Counted from the stretch's first letter, positions 1 through 7,292 are shown. The stretch: DNA of 13,114 nt from Deltaproteobacteria bacterium (GCA_019313025.1 JAFDCA010000352.1:1-13114); one strand, 5' to 3'. The notes: generated by a model from the letters alone, not told the origin. Made by a program: numbers and translations.

Positions 1-126
1 ATTTATCTTGCCTACTGGAAAGTGCAAAAAGGTGTACTGCCAGGAATCGGAAAGATGTTCGGATATGCATATACGCTCCATGATAATACTTTTGAGTCAA
101 ATTGGGATATAGTTGAAGATAAGTAG
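1..126 (+). CDS. C-terminal fragment of an unrecognised protein
   Basis: The first frame is open from base 1 to a TAG stop at 124-126 and gives the last 41 residues of a protein whose start lies outside the window. The fragment is aromatic-rich, with IYLAYWKVQKG at its start and a Gly-rich turn followed by FGYAYTLHDN in the middle, and it ends in an acidic tail (DIVEDK). I do not recognise the family, and 41 residues are too few to assign a fold. It is called coding because the frame runs to the window edge and the composition looks like ordinary protein. A longer ORF in another frame overlaps its end (113-451) and is treated as spurious. Confidence 0.5.
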   Translation: MYLAYWKVQKGVLPGIGKMFGYAYTLHDNTFESNWDIVEDK

Positions 127-310
127 AATAGCAGGAGTTACTGTAACAGCAGCCTTCTCTTATTTCAATTTAAACATTTCTTGGGCACCTAATTTCTGTA
201 TCGCATTAGCTATCATACCAAATCATCTCTTGGCTTGCAGAACTCACTCATATTTGGAAACTCATTATCGAATGATTTATCACTCAAAACATATCATCTC
301 TATCCAGGAG

Positions 311-390
311 GTTATTCCATGGAGAAACCCCTCAAAATGTGCATACCTTACTCCTCACAGAACGTTATTCGTTCTGTTGAGGGGAATAAC
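311..390 (+). other. nested inverted repeats with competing pairings around a ribosome-binding site
   Basis: A hairpin pairs CAGAACG (358-364) with CGTTCTG (370-376) across a TTATT loop, and extends through CCTCA (353-357) with TGAGG (378-382) past a one-base bulge at 377. A longer-range pairing joins GTTATTCC (311-318) to GGAATAAC (383-390). That pairing would cover the bases between the Shine-Dalgarno core and the ATG at 319. A second CCTCA (330-334, in CCCCTCA) competes with 353-357 for TGAGG at 378-382. The pairings are directly visible. A regulatory role in translation or attenuation is inference. Confidence 0.35.
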
Positions 391-426
391 ATTTCATTTA
401 CCAAATACACTTATGCCGCTCAATGA
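319..426 (+). CDS. possible small protein (35 aa) with a perfect Shine-Dalgarno sequence
   Basis: AGGAGG at 306-311 lies 7 nt before an ATG at 319, which opens a 35-codon frame ending in TGA at 424-426. The peptide begins MEKPLKMCIPY and ends TKYTYAAQ; it is polar and aromatic-rich, has no membrane segment, and I recognise no family. The ribosome-binding site is as strong as those of the two neighbouring downstream genes (538 and 937), which is the main reason to list it. The coding stretch also holds a strong hairpin (353-382), so it could instead be a leader peptide or a structured untranslated RNA. It lies 111 bp upstream of the next gene. Codon evidence is too thin to be sure that it is translated. 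Confidence 0.35.
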   Translation: MEKPLKMCIPYSSQNVIRSVEGNNISFTKYTYAAQ

Positions 427-537
427 AATGACCACAATGCAATCTAAGTAATAACATAATTAAATGCCAATGTAGTGGAAGGCTATGAAGAGGAGTTTTC
501 CTAAAACGCTTTGAATTAAAAAGAAAGGAGGTATGCC

Positions 538-840
538 ATGAAAGCAGGCGTCTTTTTTACGGGCACAGGCCCCATTCTGATTTTGACCGCGTATGAGGCT
601 CTTAATGATCCCAATCTGGTTGAGAAGCTCTCTGCAAAAGGGATTAAGAAATTCATTGCTTTTGAGGTTTCTGAAGAAGAGGTAAAGAAAAAATACGGAC
701 TGAAATATAATGTGATCCTGGGAGATCTTCGCCAGACGGACGATTTACGAGTTCTCGACTATAATGGACATCATGTGTTCTACAATTTTAACTTCAAGGG
801 ACTTGGAGAACCAATTTATGTTGAAGGCAATGAAAGCTGA
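538..840 (+). CDS. conserved small cytosolic protein (100 aa), unknown function
   Basis: The start is well supported: AAAGGAGGT at 524-532 ends 5 nt before ATG 538, so the GGAGG core sits 6 nt upstream. The protein opens with a hydrophobic strand and Gly turn (KAGVFFTGTGPILILTAYE, residues 2-20), followed by a helix rich in Asp, Asn and Lys and then KGIKKFIAFEVSEEEVKKKYG (residues 34-54). The middle has VILGDLRQTDDLRVLDYNG (59-77). There is no signal peptide or convincing membrane helix, so it is probably cytosolic and alpha/beta. From memory it resembles short 'cytosolic protein' entries in delta-type proteobacteria, but I can name no domain or reaction. It lies 96 bp upstream of the DUF4242-like gene and is probably cotranscribed with it up to the terminator near 1300. 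Confidence 0.8.
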   Translation: MKAGVFFTGTGPILILTAYEALNDPNLVEKLSAKGIKKFIAFEVSEEEVKKKYGLKYNVILGDLRQTDDLRVLDYNGHHVFYNFNFKGLGEPIYVEGNES

Positions 841-936
841 TCTTCTTTGGCGGAGCGGAATCTATTAAACCAACAACACAAGACCCGTACTTTATTCCTA
901 AAAAGAATTAATATCCATGATTAAGGAGGATTGAAA

Positions 937-1254
937 ATGACCAAAATAACAAAATTTATTGTTTATCACGATGCTCCAGAAATTAGTTGGGAAAAAGTAG
1001 AAGAAAACTGGAGAAAATTAGCGAATGTTGAAGAGGCTAAATGGTTACGGACTTATTATAATAAAGAAAAAGGTGTGCGCTATTGCATTTGGCTAGCTTC
1101 TTCCGAAGAAGAATTGAGAGAGATCTTTAATAAATTTGCCATAAGCTTGGAGACAATTGTAGAGGTTGAAGAAACTGTTCCTGATCTCTGGGGCAAGAAG
1201 AGATGGAAAGAACATCTTGCCGCAGAATCAGAAGCAGATACCCTAGCTTTCTGA
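937..1254 (+). CDS. DUF4242-like small ferredoxin-fold protein (105 aa)
   Basis: The product opens with TKFIVYHDAPEISWEKVEENW, then has WLRTYYNKEKGVRYCIWLASSEEELREI (37-64) and a closing strand ETIVEVEETVPDLWG (72-86). This strand, helix, strand with central Cys, helix, 'E-I-x-E-V' strand order matches the DUF4242 / SCO4226-type family, small alpha+beta barrels that dimerise; one member binds nickel. Assignment is by recalled pattern, so moderate. Start choice: AAGGAGGA at 923-930 sits 6 nt before ATG 937. A TTG at 931 would abut the Shine-Dalgarno sequence directly and is rejected. The gene follows the 538 gene by 96 bp and is closed by a hairpin terminator 16 bp after its stop. The His-rich metal motif of classical members is not obvious here, so metal binding should not be assumed. 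Confidence 0.8.
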   Translation: MTKITKFIVYHDAPEISWEKVEENWRKLANVEEAKWLRTYYNKEKGVRYCIWLASSEEELREIFNKFAISLETIVEVEETVPDLWGKKRWKEHLAAESEADTLAF

Positions 1255-1270
1255 CATAAGCGTTAAAAAT

Positions 1271-1304
1271 GAAGACAGGGTCATTAATTTGGCTCTGTCT
1301 TTTC
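1271..1304 (+). terminator. rho-independent terminator after the DUF4242-like gene
   Basis: AGACAGGGTC (1273-1282) pairs with GGCTCTGTCT (1291-1300) through ten positions, two of them G-T, around an 8-nt A/T loop. A T-run TCTTTTC follows at the 3' side, with further T-rich bases. It stands 16 bp after the stop at 1254 and upstream of the kinase, so it likely separates the small-gene transcript from the kinase. Confidence 0.75.
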
Positions 1305-1467
1305 ATTTTCGCGATAGGGCAAATCCTTTTCCGATCTTCCAAAAAAGAGTCAAAATTCTGACATAATAGTAATTTGACGCCAAAACTTTGTAATTTTATC
1401 CTTTCAAAACCCAATGATATCATTTTTAACTATCTTAAATAAATGATAATTATTAGTCTGTCATATT

Positions 1468-1484
1468 TTGGCATAGATTCTGCT
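1468..1484 (+). promoter_or_regulatory. candidate sigma-54 promoter for the hybrid kinase
   Basis: TGGCATAGATTCTGCTT matches the -24/-12 pattern TGGCAC-G-N4-TTGC-W. GG (1469-1470) and GC (1481-1482) are exactly 12 bp apart, TGGCA is perfect at -24, and only one T of the -12 TTGC differs. Transcription would begin about 12 bp after GC, near 1494, leaving a leader of about 110 nt before ATG 1604. The imperfect inverted repeat at 1349-1378 lies 90-120 bp upstream, a usual distance for an enhancer-binding protein. Pattern seen directly; function inferred. No sigma-70 pair with good spacing was found in this spacer. Confidence 0.5.
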
Positions 1485-1603
1485 TTGAAAATAGGCGACA
1501 GAGTGTTTCTATAAATTGAAAGTGCCAAAAATGCTATAAAAATCATTGATTATAAGACGTTTAATGGATTCCTTTTCTTTCGAATAAAACAGGGGATTTA
1601 CTA

Positions 1604-4600
1604 ATGGCAAAAAAACCAAATTACGAAGAATTAGAAAAAGACATTTTTTCCAAATCCGAGCAAATTCAAGTCTCTGATATAAATATCGAATGGAATGTTA
1701 AGCAAGGAACATGCAACTTTGAGAACCTGCCTGTTGTCCTGATGTGGGTTGATACGACTCTTGCAGGCCTAATGTCAGGTGTTCAGTCAATGGTTGGAAC
1801 TGAACGTTTTGGCCTGGCTCTGCAGAGTGAGGGTCGTAAAAGCGTTGATGAAGATTGGAAGGTAATTTCCCAATATTCAGATTTTCAGGACGGTTTTAAG
1901 GCTATTGCTAATATTGCAGCTGTGGCAGGCTGGGGAGATTGGGAACTTATATCGTTCGATGAAAATAAAAAGAAATGTCAATTCCGAGTTAAGAACAGCT
2001 GGGAGGGGCGTTATCAGAAATCTTTAGGCGTGTGCTGGAATAGCGGTATGTTGGCCGGAAAAATGGCTGGCTACTGTTCGAAGTTGTTTAAAACTAATTG
2101 TTGGGCCAAACAAACCGCATTTATTGCAAAAGGGGATGATTTTGATGAGTTTGAAGTATTGCCTTCGAAACGCTCGATAGAAATGGAAATAGAAAGCCTA
2201 CTGTTATCTGACGAGGCGACTCGCGCAGATATGGCGGTGGCGCTCCAAAAACTGCGGGAGAGTGAAGAACGTTATAGGCTGCTTGCTGACAACGTTACCG
2301 ATGTCATCTGGGTAAGAGATATGAATTTAAATCTTACTTACATCAGCCCATCAGTTATGGATCAGCAGGGCTATACCGTTGAAGAGGCAAAAGCCAGAAC
2401 CCTCGAAGAGAATTGGACGCCTGATTCACTTAAACATGTCGGAGAGGTTTTTGCAGAAGAACTCGAGATAGAAAAGGATAAGCAGAAAAATATGAATAGA
2501 TCTCGAACCATTGAGGTTGAGGTCAATTGCAAAGGCGGTTCGACCATTTGGACCGAGGCTAAAATGTCTTTCTTACGAAACAAGGACGGTGAACCCATCG
2601 GAATTATTGGCGTCACACGCAACATCACCGAGAGAAAGCAAGCAGAGGATGCTTTAAGAGAGAGTGAGGAAAAATATCGCAGTCTAATTGAACGAGCCAA
2701 TGATGGAGTTATTATTGTTCAGGATGGAATTGTGAAATTTGTCAACAACCGCATAGTTGATCTGTTTGGTTACAATGTTGATAAGATGTGTGATACTCCA
2801 TTTTTAGATTATGTTTTTCCTGATGATCGTAAAAGAATTAAAGAATTGCATGAAAGACGTATGAAAGAGGAGGATGTTCCAAACATTTATGAAATGCAAG
2901 CCCTTCATAAAGAAGGGAGAAAATTAGATATCGAGACAAATTCTGGAATCATAACGTACCATGGGAAACCGGCCGTATTAGCATTTATCCGAGATATTAC
3001 CGAACGCAAGCGAACAGAGGAGGCATTGCGGGAGAGAGAAGCCACTTTAAGAAGCATCTTTCGAGCTGCACCAACAGGTATTGGCTTGGTATGTGATAGA
3101 GTTATCAAGCAAGTCAATGATCGGTTATGTGAAATGCTTGGCTATTCCCGCAAAGAGTTATTGGATAAAAATGCGAGAATATTATACCCTACTGATAAAG
3201 ACTTTGAATATGTAGGACGTGAGAAATACGAACAGATCAGTGAACGAAGAACTGGGACGGTTGAAACACGCTGGCAGTGCAAAGACGGAAAAATAATTGA
3301 TGTGCTTTTAAGTTCGACTCCTATCGACCCTAATGATTTGTCGATCGGTGTAACCTTTACGGCACTTGATATCACCGAACTCAAGCAGGCAGAGGAAGCA
3401 CTGCAGGAAAGTGAGGAGAAATATCGAACAGTTCTGGAAGCAAATCCAGACCCGGTGGTCGTCTATGACATAGAAGGCAAAGTAATCTATTTCAACCCTG
3501 CTTTTACACGTGTCTTCGGATGGACCCTGGAGGAATGTTTGGGGAATAAAATGGATGTTTTTGTGCCTGAAGAATCATGGCGAGAAACGAAAATGATGAT
3601 TGAGAAAGTGCTTTCAGGAAAAAGATTTTCTGGCATTGAAACTCACCGATATAATAAAAACGGTGAAATTATTCCAGTGAGTATCAGCGGAGCCATTTAT
3701 AAGGATCAAAATGGTAAGCCCATTGGTAGTGTCATAAATCTAAGAGACATCACTGAACAAAAGAAACTTGAAGCCCAACTACAACAAGCACAGAAAATGG
3801 AATCAATTGGTACACTAGCCGGAGGCATCGCCCATGATTTTAATAACATCCTTGGAATCATTGTTGGCAATGCCGAACTTGCATTGGATGATATTTCTGA
3901 ACGGGATAGGGTTCATATTAATCTTGAAGAAATTCGAACAGCCTGTCTTCGAGCCAAAGATGTTGTAAAACAACTCCTCAGTTTTGCTCGGAAAACTGAC
4001 TTGAAACAAAAATCGATAAAACTTATCCCTGTCGTCAAAGACTCTATCAAGCTTTTAAGAGCAATCATTCCAAAAAATATTGATATTCATCAGAACATAA
4101 CAGATACATCTGATACCATTTTCGCTGATCCAACCCAAATCCATCAAATTATGATCAACTTATGCACCTATGCCTCTCATGCCATGCAAGATACAGGGGG
4201 AATTTTGGGGATTGACATAGAGAATGTTCTTTTTGAAGAAGATCTAGATGCGCTTCACCCTGACTTGATCCCCGGTACTTATGTTAAATTAACAGTTAGC
4301 GATACAGGTCAAGGAATAAACCCTGAACTCAAGGATAAAATCTTTGATCCCTATTTTACAACAAAAGAAATTGGAAAAGGCACGGGCATGGGCTTATCCG
4401 TGGTGCACGGAATTGTTAAAAACTATGGGGGTAGGATTTCAGTTGAGAGCGAACTCGGGAAAGGGACCACTTTTTATATTTATTTTCCTGTAATGGAAGA
4501 AGAAGCAGTGATAGAAACTGAAACTGATGAAGAACTTCCTAAAGGAAATGAAAGGATCCTTTTTGTTGATGATGAGAAGTCGATAATCTATGTCGGTCGT

Positions 4601-4921
4601 TATAGACTGGAACGATTGGGGTATCAGGTTGTGACTCAAACGAATCCTGTCGAAGCCTTGGAATTATTCCGTGCTAATCCTTATCAATTTGATCTGGTAA
4701 TTACCGACATGACCATGCCACAAATGACTGGAGACCACCTTGTGGAAGAAATTCTGAAGATTCGCCCTGATACACCGACTATTTTATGTACTGGCTTCAG
4801 TGAAAAGATAGATGAAGAAAAAGCAGAGGAAATTGGTGCTACTGGATATGTTGAAAAGCCAGTCGATAAACGAAATTTTGCAATTAAAATTAGAAGTGTG
4901 TTGGATAGAAAGAAAGTGTAG
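1604..4921 (+). CDS. hybrid sensor histidine kinase: V4R-like, four PAS, HisKA/HATPase, receiver
   Basis: This 1105-residue protein has no membrane helices, so it is a cytoplasmic sensor. Residues about 25-186 form a V4R-like ligand-sensing domain (GMLAGKMAGYCSKLF at 148-162, then AKGDDFDEFEV at 175-185) that lacks the usual E-x-x-C near its end. Four PAS units follow at about 217-346, 347-470, 475-598 and 597-720, most opened by E-S-E-E-[KR]-Y-R and closed by DITE. The HisKA H-box is GGIAHDFNN with His744. The ATPase has N-box MINLCTYASHAM (Asn852, Tyr856), DTGQG (Asp900) and GKGTGMGLS (924-932). The receiver has FVDDE (Asp989-990), phospho-acceptor Asp1035 in ITDMTMP, Thr1063 and Lys1085. 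AGGGGA at 1591-1596 lies 7 nt before ATG. Tyr856 replaces the Asn that normally coordinates Mg-ATP, so activity may be reduced. No response regulator gene is adjacent. Confidence 0.95.
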   Translation: MAKKPNYEELEKDIFSKSEQIQVSDINIEWNVKQGTCNFENLPVVLMWVDTTLAGLMSGVQSMVGTERFGLALQSEGRKSVDEDWKVISQYSDFQDGFKAIANIAAVAGWGDWELISFDENKKKCQFRVKNSWEGRYQKSLGVCWNSGMLAGKMAGYCSKLFKTNCWAKQTAFIAKGDDFDEFEVLPSKRSIEMEIESLLLSDEATRADMAVALQKLRESEERYRLLADNVTDVIWVRDMNLNLTYISPSVMDQQGYTVEEAKARTLEENWTPDSLKHVGEVFAEELEIEKDKQKNMNRSRTIEVEVNCKGGSTIWTEAKMSFLRNKDGEPIGIIGVTRNITERKQAEDALRESEEKYRSLIERANDGVIIVQDGIVKFVNNRIVDLFGYNVDKMCDTPFLDYVFPDDRKRIKELHERRMKEEDVPNIYEMQALHKEGRKLDIETNSGIITYHGKPAVLAFIRDITERKRTEEALREREATLRSIFRAAPTGIGLVCDRVIKQVNDRLCEMLGYSRKELLDKNARILYPTDKDFEYVGREKYEQISERRTGTVETRWQCKDGKIIDVLLSSTPIDPNDLSIGVTFTALDITELKQAEEALQESEEKYRTVLEANPDPVVVYDIEGKVIYFNPAFTRVFGWTLEECLGNKMDVFVPEESWRETKMMIEKVLSGKRFSGIETHRYNKNGEIIPVSISGAIYKDQNGKPIGSVINLRDITEQKKLEAQLQQAQKMESIGTLAGGIAHDFNNILGIIVGNAELALDDISERDRVHINLEEIRTACLRAKDVVKQLLSFARKTDLKQKSIKLIPVVKDSIKLLRAIIPKNIDIHQNITDTSDTIFADPTQIHQIMINLCTYASHAMQDTGGILGIDIENVLFEEDLDALHPDLIPGTYVKLTVSDTGQGINPELKDKIFDPYFTTKEIGKGTGMGLSVVHGIVKNYGGRISVESELGKGTTFYIYFPVMEEEAVIETETDEELPKGNERILFVDDEKSIIYVGRYRLERLGYQVVTQTNPVEALELFRANPYQFDLVITDMTMPQMTGDHLVEEILKIRPDTPTILCTGFSEKIDEEKAEEIGATGYVEKPVDKRNFAIKIRSVLDRKKV

Positions 4922-4927
4922 AATTTA

Positions 4928-4939
4928 AGTTTCGAAACT
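4928..4939. repeat. 12-bp perfect palindrome just after the kinase stop
   Basis: AGTTTCGAAACT begins 7 bp after the kinase TAG and is followed some 20 bp later by AAATTTTT. It could be a weak terminator element or a protein site. No loop is available for a normal hairpin, so it is not called a terminator. Confidence 0.3.
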
Positions 4940-5430
4940 ATTCACTAACTTTAGAAATTTTTGGTCGTTGCAATGACGTCAAACTATCAAGCGATTGATT
5001 TTTCTGTGATACCAGAATACCCTATCACCAAACTATAGTTTAGGCGATTTCTACTATTAAAACAAAGATCCGACCATGCGAAAATATTCTGTGTTCCAAA
5101 GATATATCTGAAAAAGAACTGACTTTATAATCATTAATAGATATCTGAATAATGTCAGATTTAGTCTGAACTAAAATTTTGGGATGTAAGATCGAATTTC
5201 AGTTTTTACAAATCATATCAAATACAAATCTCTCAGCAAGATCTCAGTATCAAATTAATATAGATATTTCACTATCGCTTTTTTTATCCAAGCAAATGGT
5301 GCGTTTTTCCCGGACGTCCTTTTTTAATCGAGGATCAAGATTGACCCAAATCATACGTTTCTTTTCGATAACACCTTTCGAAGGTAACCAACTTACCGAA
5401 AATACTTCCCCAATTCGTGACACGGGGAGG

Positions 5431-5460
5431 CATTGGCTTTAAAGATTCTTCCAGCCAATG
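5431..5460. repeat. inverted repeat downstream of the acyl-CoA ligase
   Basis: CATTGGCT and AGCCAATG form an 8-bp stem with a 14-nt loop, 40 bp beyond the ligase stop on the minus strand. No T-run follows directly on either strand; a T7 run at 5476-5483 lies about 20 bp away on the plus side. It may help end transcripts in this convergent spacer, but it is not a textbook terminator. Confidence 0.35.
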
Positions 5461-5499
5461 ATTCTCTGATGCGGTCTTTTTTTCATAGCCGGTAGGTAT

Positions 5500-7179
5500 T
5501 CAGGCGATATTTTTTACGCACCTGGCTTCCTCCATTTCTTTCAGTTTGCGCCGCAGCACCTTGCCGATGGCGCTTTTGGGAAGCTCGTCGATGAACTCTA
5601 TTAGTTTGGGGACCTTGTAAGGCGCAAGATTCTCTCTGCAGTAAGTGATGATTTCTCCCTCGGTAAGGGTTTCGCCTTTTTTGACGACCACAAAAGCCTT
5701 GACCGTCTCACCCCGGTAGCCGTCATGGACACCGAGGGTGCAGGCTTCCAGTATCTTAGGGTGATCGAAAAGAACATCGTCTAGCTCAACCGGATAAATA
5801 TTATAGCCCCCTGCAATGATCATGTCTTTCTTGCGATCGACAATCTTGAGATAACCGTCTTCATCAAAGCAACCAATATCACCGGAATAAACCCATCCAT
5901 CCTTGATAACTTTCGCGGTTTCCTCTGGATTTTTATAGTAACCCATCATGATTTGCGGCCCCTTGATGACGATCTCACCGACTTCGCCGAGCGGGAGTTC
6001 TTTTTCTATGTCATTGACGTCTACAATTCTGATATCTGTATCTGGCAAGGGAACGCCGACGGTTCCTGGTTTGACAGTTCCGCCCCAGGGATTAACAGTG
6101 ACAAAGGGTGCGGTTTCGGTTAATCCATAGGCTTCGCACATCATCGCACCAGTACAATCCTTCAAATCCCTGATCGTGTCTGATGCCAGGGGTGCCGCCC
6201 CTGAAAAAAAACCTTTTATAAACGAAAGGTCCAACTTGCCAAAATCCGGATTAGCCAGCAAGCCGATATAGATTGTGGGAACGCCGGGCAGGATTGTAGG
6301 CCTGTACTTCTTGAGGATTTCAATATGAATATTAGGCTCCGGCCGGGGGACAAGAATATTCTCCAAGGCCTGCCATATAATAAAATTCTGAATACCCGTA
6401 AAACCTGCACTGTGAAATACGGGTAAATTACCAACGAGTTTGTCTTCACCGGGCCTTAGATCGGAGAACCAGGCATCAAGCTGCTGAACGTTGCAGCTCA
6501 GATTTGCGTGGCTTAGCATTACCCCCTTACTAAAACCTGTAGTGCCGCCAGTGTAAAGAAGCGCCCCCGGTTCATCCCATTTGCTGCAGTCTTTCACCGG
6601 CGCCGAAGAATAGTGACCGATGAGATCGTTAAAGACCTTTATGTCTTTAGTCGGAACGATCTTTTTATACATATCCTTTTTGATAAAAGGGAAAAGCTGT
6701 TTTTTAGGAAAAGGAAGATATGTGTGTACGTGACATCCTACAATCTTCTCTATCTTGGTTTCGGGTTTTATCTTTTCCATTCGTGGTATTAACAGTGCCA
6801 GAGTGATTACGATCCTGGCATCCGAGTCATTCAACTGGTAGGCCAGTTCACGTTCCGTATAAAGTGGGTTGTTCTGTACGGTTACGGCACCGATGCGAAA
6901 GATGGCAAGGTTGGCAATAATCGCCTGAGGGATATTGGGCAGGCATACCCCTACCTTGTCCCCCTCTTGAATGCCTATGTCCTGAAGCGATCTGGCAAAA
7001 GAATTGACGAGTCGGTCAAGCTCCGCATAAGTTATTTTCTTACCCATGTAGTTAAGGGCAATATGATTCGGAAAATTTTTCGCGGAACGTGTAAGGGCCT
7101 CTGATATGGTCGTTCTCTCATAGTCCAGAGATTTCGGAACACCCGGACCATAAGACTTGTGCCAAAGCCTATTTTCGAT
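5500..7179 (-). CDS. long-chain fatty-acid-CoA ligase (FadD-like), probable ATC start
   Basis: The enzyme activates fatty acids with ATP and CoA via an acyl-adenylate, feeding beta-oxidation or lipid synthesis. Numbered from an upstream TTG (7230; 576 codons), it has YTGGTTGFSKG (226-236), YGLTE (368-372), SGD (449-451), DRKKD (465-469) and the C-terminal GKVLRR with catalytic Lys557, so all ANL-superfamily motifs are present. Start choice: AGGAGGT (plus 7186-7192) stands 6 nt before ATC 7177-7179, giving ENRLWHKSYGPGVP, the usual FadD N-terminus. No in-frame ATG, GTG or TTG lies nearby downstream. The upstream TTG has no ribosome-binding site and lies upstream of the predicted transcript start. 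Either an ATC initiator or an ATG-to-ATC change explains this; if neither is accepted, the CDS is 5500-7230. The 7330 gene lies upstream on the same strand. Confidence 0.93.
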   Translation of the reverse strand: MENRLWHKSYGPGVPKSLDYERTTISEALTRSAKNFPNHIALNYMGKKITYAELDRLVNSFARSLQDIGIQEGDKVGVCLPNIPQAIIANLAIFRIGAVTVQNNPLYTERELAYQLNDSDARIVITLALLIPRMEKIKPETKIEKIVGCHVHTYLPFPKKQLFPFIKKDMYKKIVPTKDIKVFNDLIGHYSSAPVKDCSKWDEPGALLYTGGTTGFSKGVMLSHANLSCNVQQLDAWFSDLRPGEDKLVGNLPVFHSAGFTGIQNFIIWQALENILVPRPEPNIHIEILKKYRPTILPGVPTIYIGLLANPDFGKLDLSFIKGFFSGAAPLASDTIRDLKDCTGAMMCEAYGLTETAPFVTVNPWGGTVKPGTVGVPLPDTDIRIVDVNDIEKELPLGEVGEIVIKGPQIMMGYYKNPEETAKVIKDGWVYSGDIGCFDEDGYLKIVDRKKDMIIAGGYNIYPVELDDVLFDHPKILEACTLGVHDGYRGETVKAFVVVKKGETLTEGEIITYCRENLAPYKVPKLIEFIDELPKSAIGKVLRRKLKEMEEARCVKNIA

Positions 7180-7185
7180 TTTGTT

Positions 7186-7192
7186 ACCTCCT
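7186..7192 (-). promoter_or_regulatory. strong ribosome-binding site facing an ATC codon
   Basis: Read on the minus strand, AAAAGGAGGTAAC precedes AAAATCGAAAAT. AGGAGGT is a near-perfect anti-SD match with 6 nt to ATC at 7179-7177. This spacing is optimal for initiation, whereas no such site precedes the upstream TTG at 7230. It decides the start of the acyl-CoA ligase. Confidence 0.7.
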
Positions 7193-7230
7193 TTTAAAGG
7201 GAATCCTAAATGCTGAACGAAATCATACAA

Positions 7231-7260
7231 ATACTAATCTTGGCAACTTCTCAATATCAA
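7231..7260 (-). promoter_or_regulatory. candidate sigma-70 promoter of the acyl-CoA ligase
   Basis: On the minus strand TTGATA (plus 7255-7260, five of six to TTGACA) is followed after 18 bp by TAGTAT (plus 7231-7236, four of six to TATAAT). Transcription would begin near 7224. That is downstream of the TTG at 7230 and about 45 nt upstream of the ATC at 7179, which fits initiation at the ATC rather than the TTG. Confidence 0.45.
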
Positions 7261-7292
7261 TTGAGTCATACATATCGCCAATAGTAAGGCCA

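Larger units (their letters stand above)
127..537. other. intergenic stretch, mostly without clear genes
   Basis: Between the partial gene and the 538 gene I see only the 35-codon candidate at 319-426 and its surrounding inverted repeats. The 112-codon frame at 113-451 starts inside the end of the partial gene and has no ribosome-binding site at its ATG. No convincing sigma-70 promoter with both boxes well matched was found here. Confidence 0.4.
1255..1603. other. kinase upstream region
   Basis: This 349-bp stretch holds the terminator, an imperfect inverted repeat GTCAAAATT (1349-1357) / AATTTGAC (1371-1378), the sigma-54-type site at 1468-1484, and a 120-nt A/T-rich leader ending in the ribosome-binding site AGGGGA (1591-1596). 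The minus-strand frame 1127-1423 runs through the terminator and into the upstream gene and is not considered real. Confidence 0.5.
4922..5499. other. convergent spacer with inverted repeats, no clear gene
   Basis: The spacer separates the kinase (plus) from the acyl-CoA ligase (minus). It contains the 12-bp palindrome AGTTTCGAAACT (4928-4939), ATCTGA (5143-5148) / TCAGAT (5155-5160), the small hairpin TTTAGT-CTGA-ACTAAA (5160-5175) followed by ATTTT, and CATTGGCT (5431-5438) / AGCCAATG (5453-5460). The plus frame 5179-5442 has no ribosome-binding site and low-complexity content. A minus-strand frame from about 5450 down to 5268 is also open, contains VNLDPRLKKDV, and could be a gene remnant, but I recognise nothing and see no start signal. 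Confidence 0.45.

Noticed and set aside
113..451. 112-codon plus-strand frame
   Set aside because: It overlaps the end of the partial gene, has no ribosome-binding site at its ATG, and runs through the hairpin region in a frame different from the better supported 35-codon ORF.
1127..1423. 98-codon minus-strand frame
   Set aside because: It is antisense to the DUF4242-like gene and passes through the terminator; its composition looks non-coding.
1484..1540. Sigma-70 promoter candidates before the kinase
   Set aside because: TTGAAA boxes at 1484 and 1516 pair with TATAAA only at 20-bp or 13-bp spacing, both outside the workable range.
5179..5442. 87-codon plus-strand frame
   Set aside because: No ribosome-binding site, low-complexity Ser/Phe/Ile-rich translation, and located in the convergent spacer.
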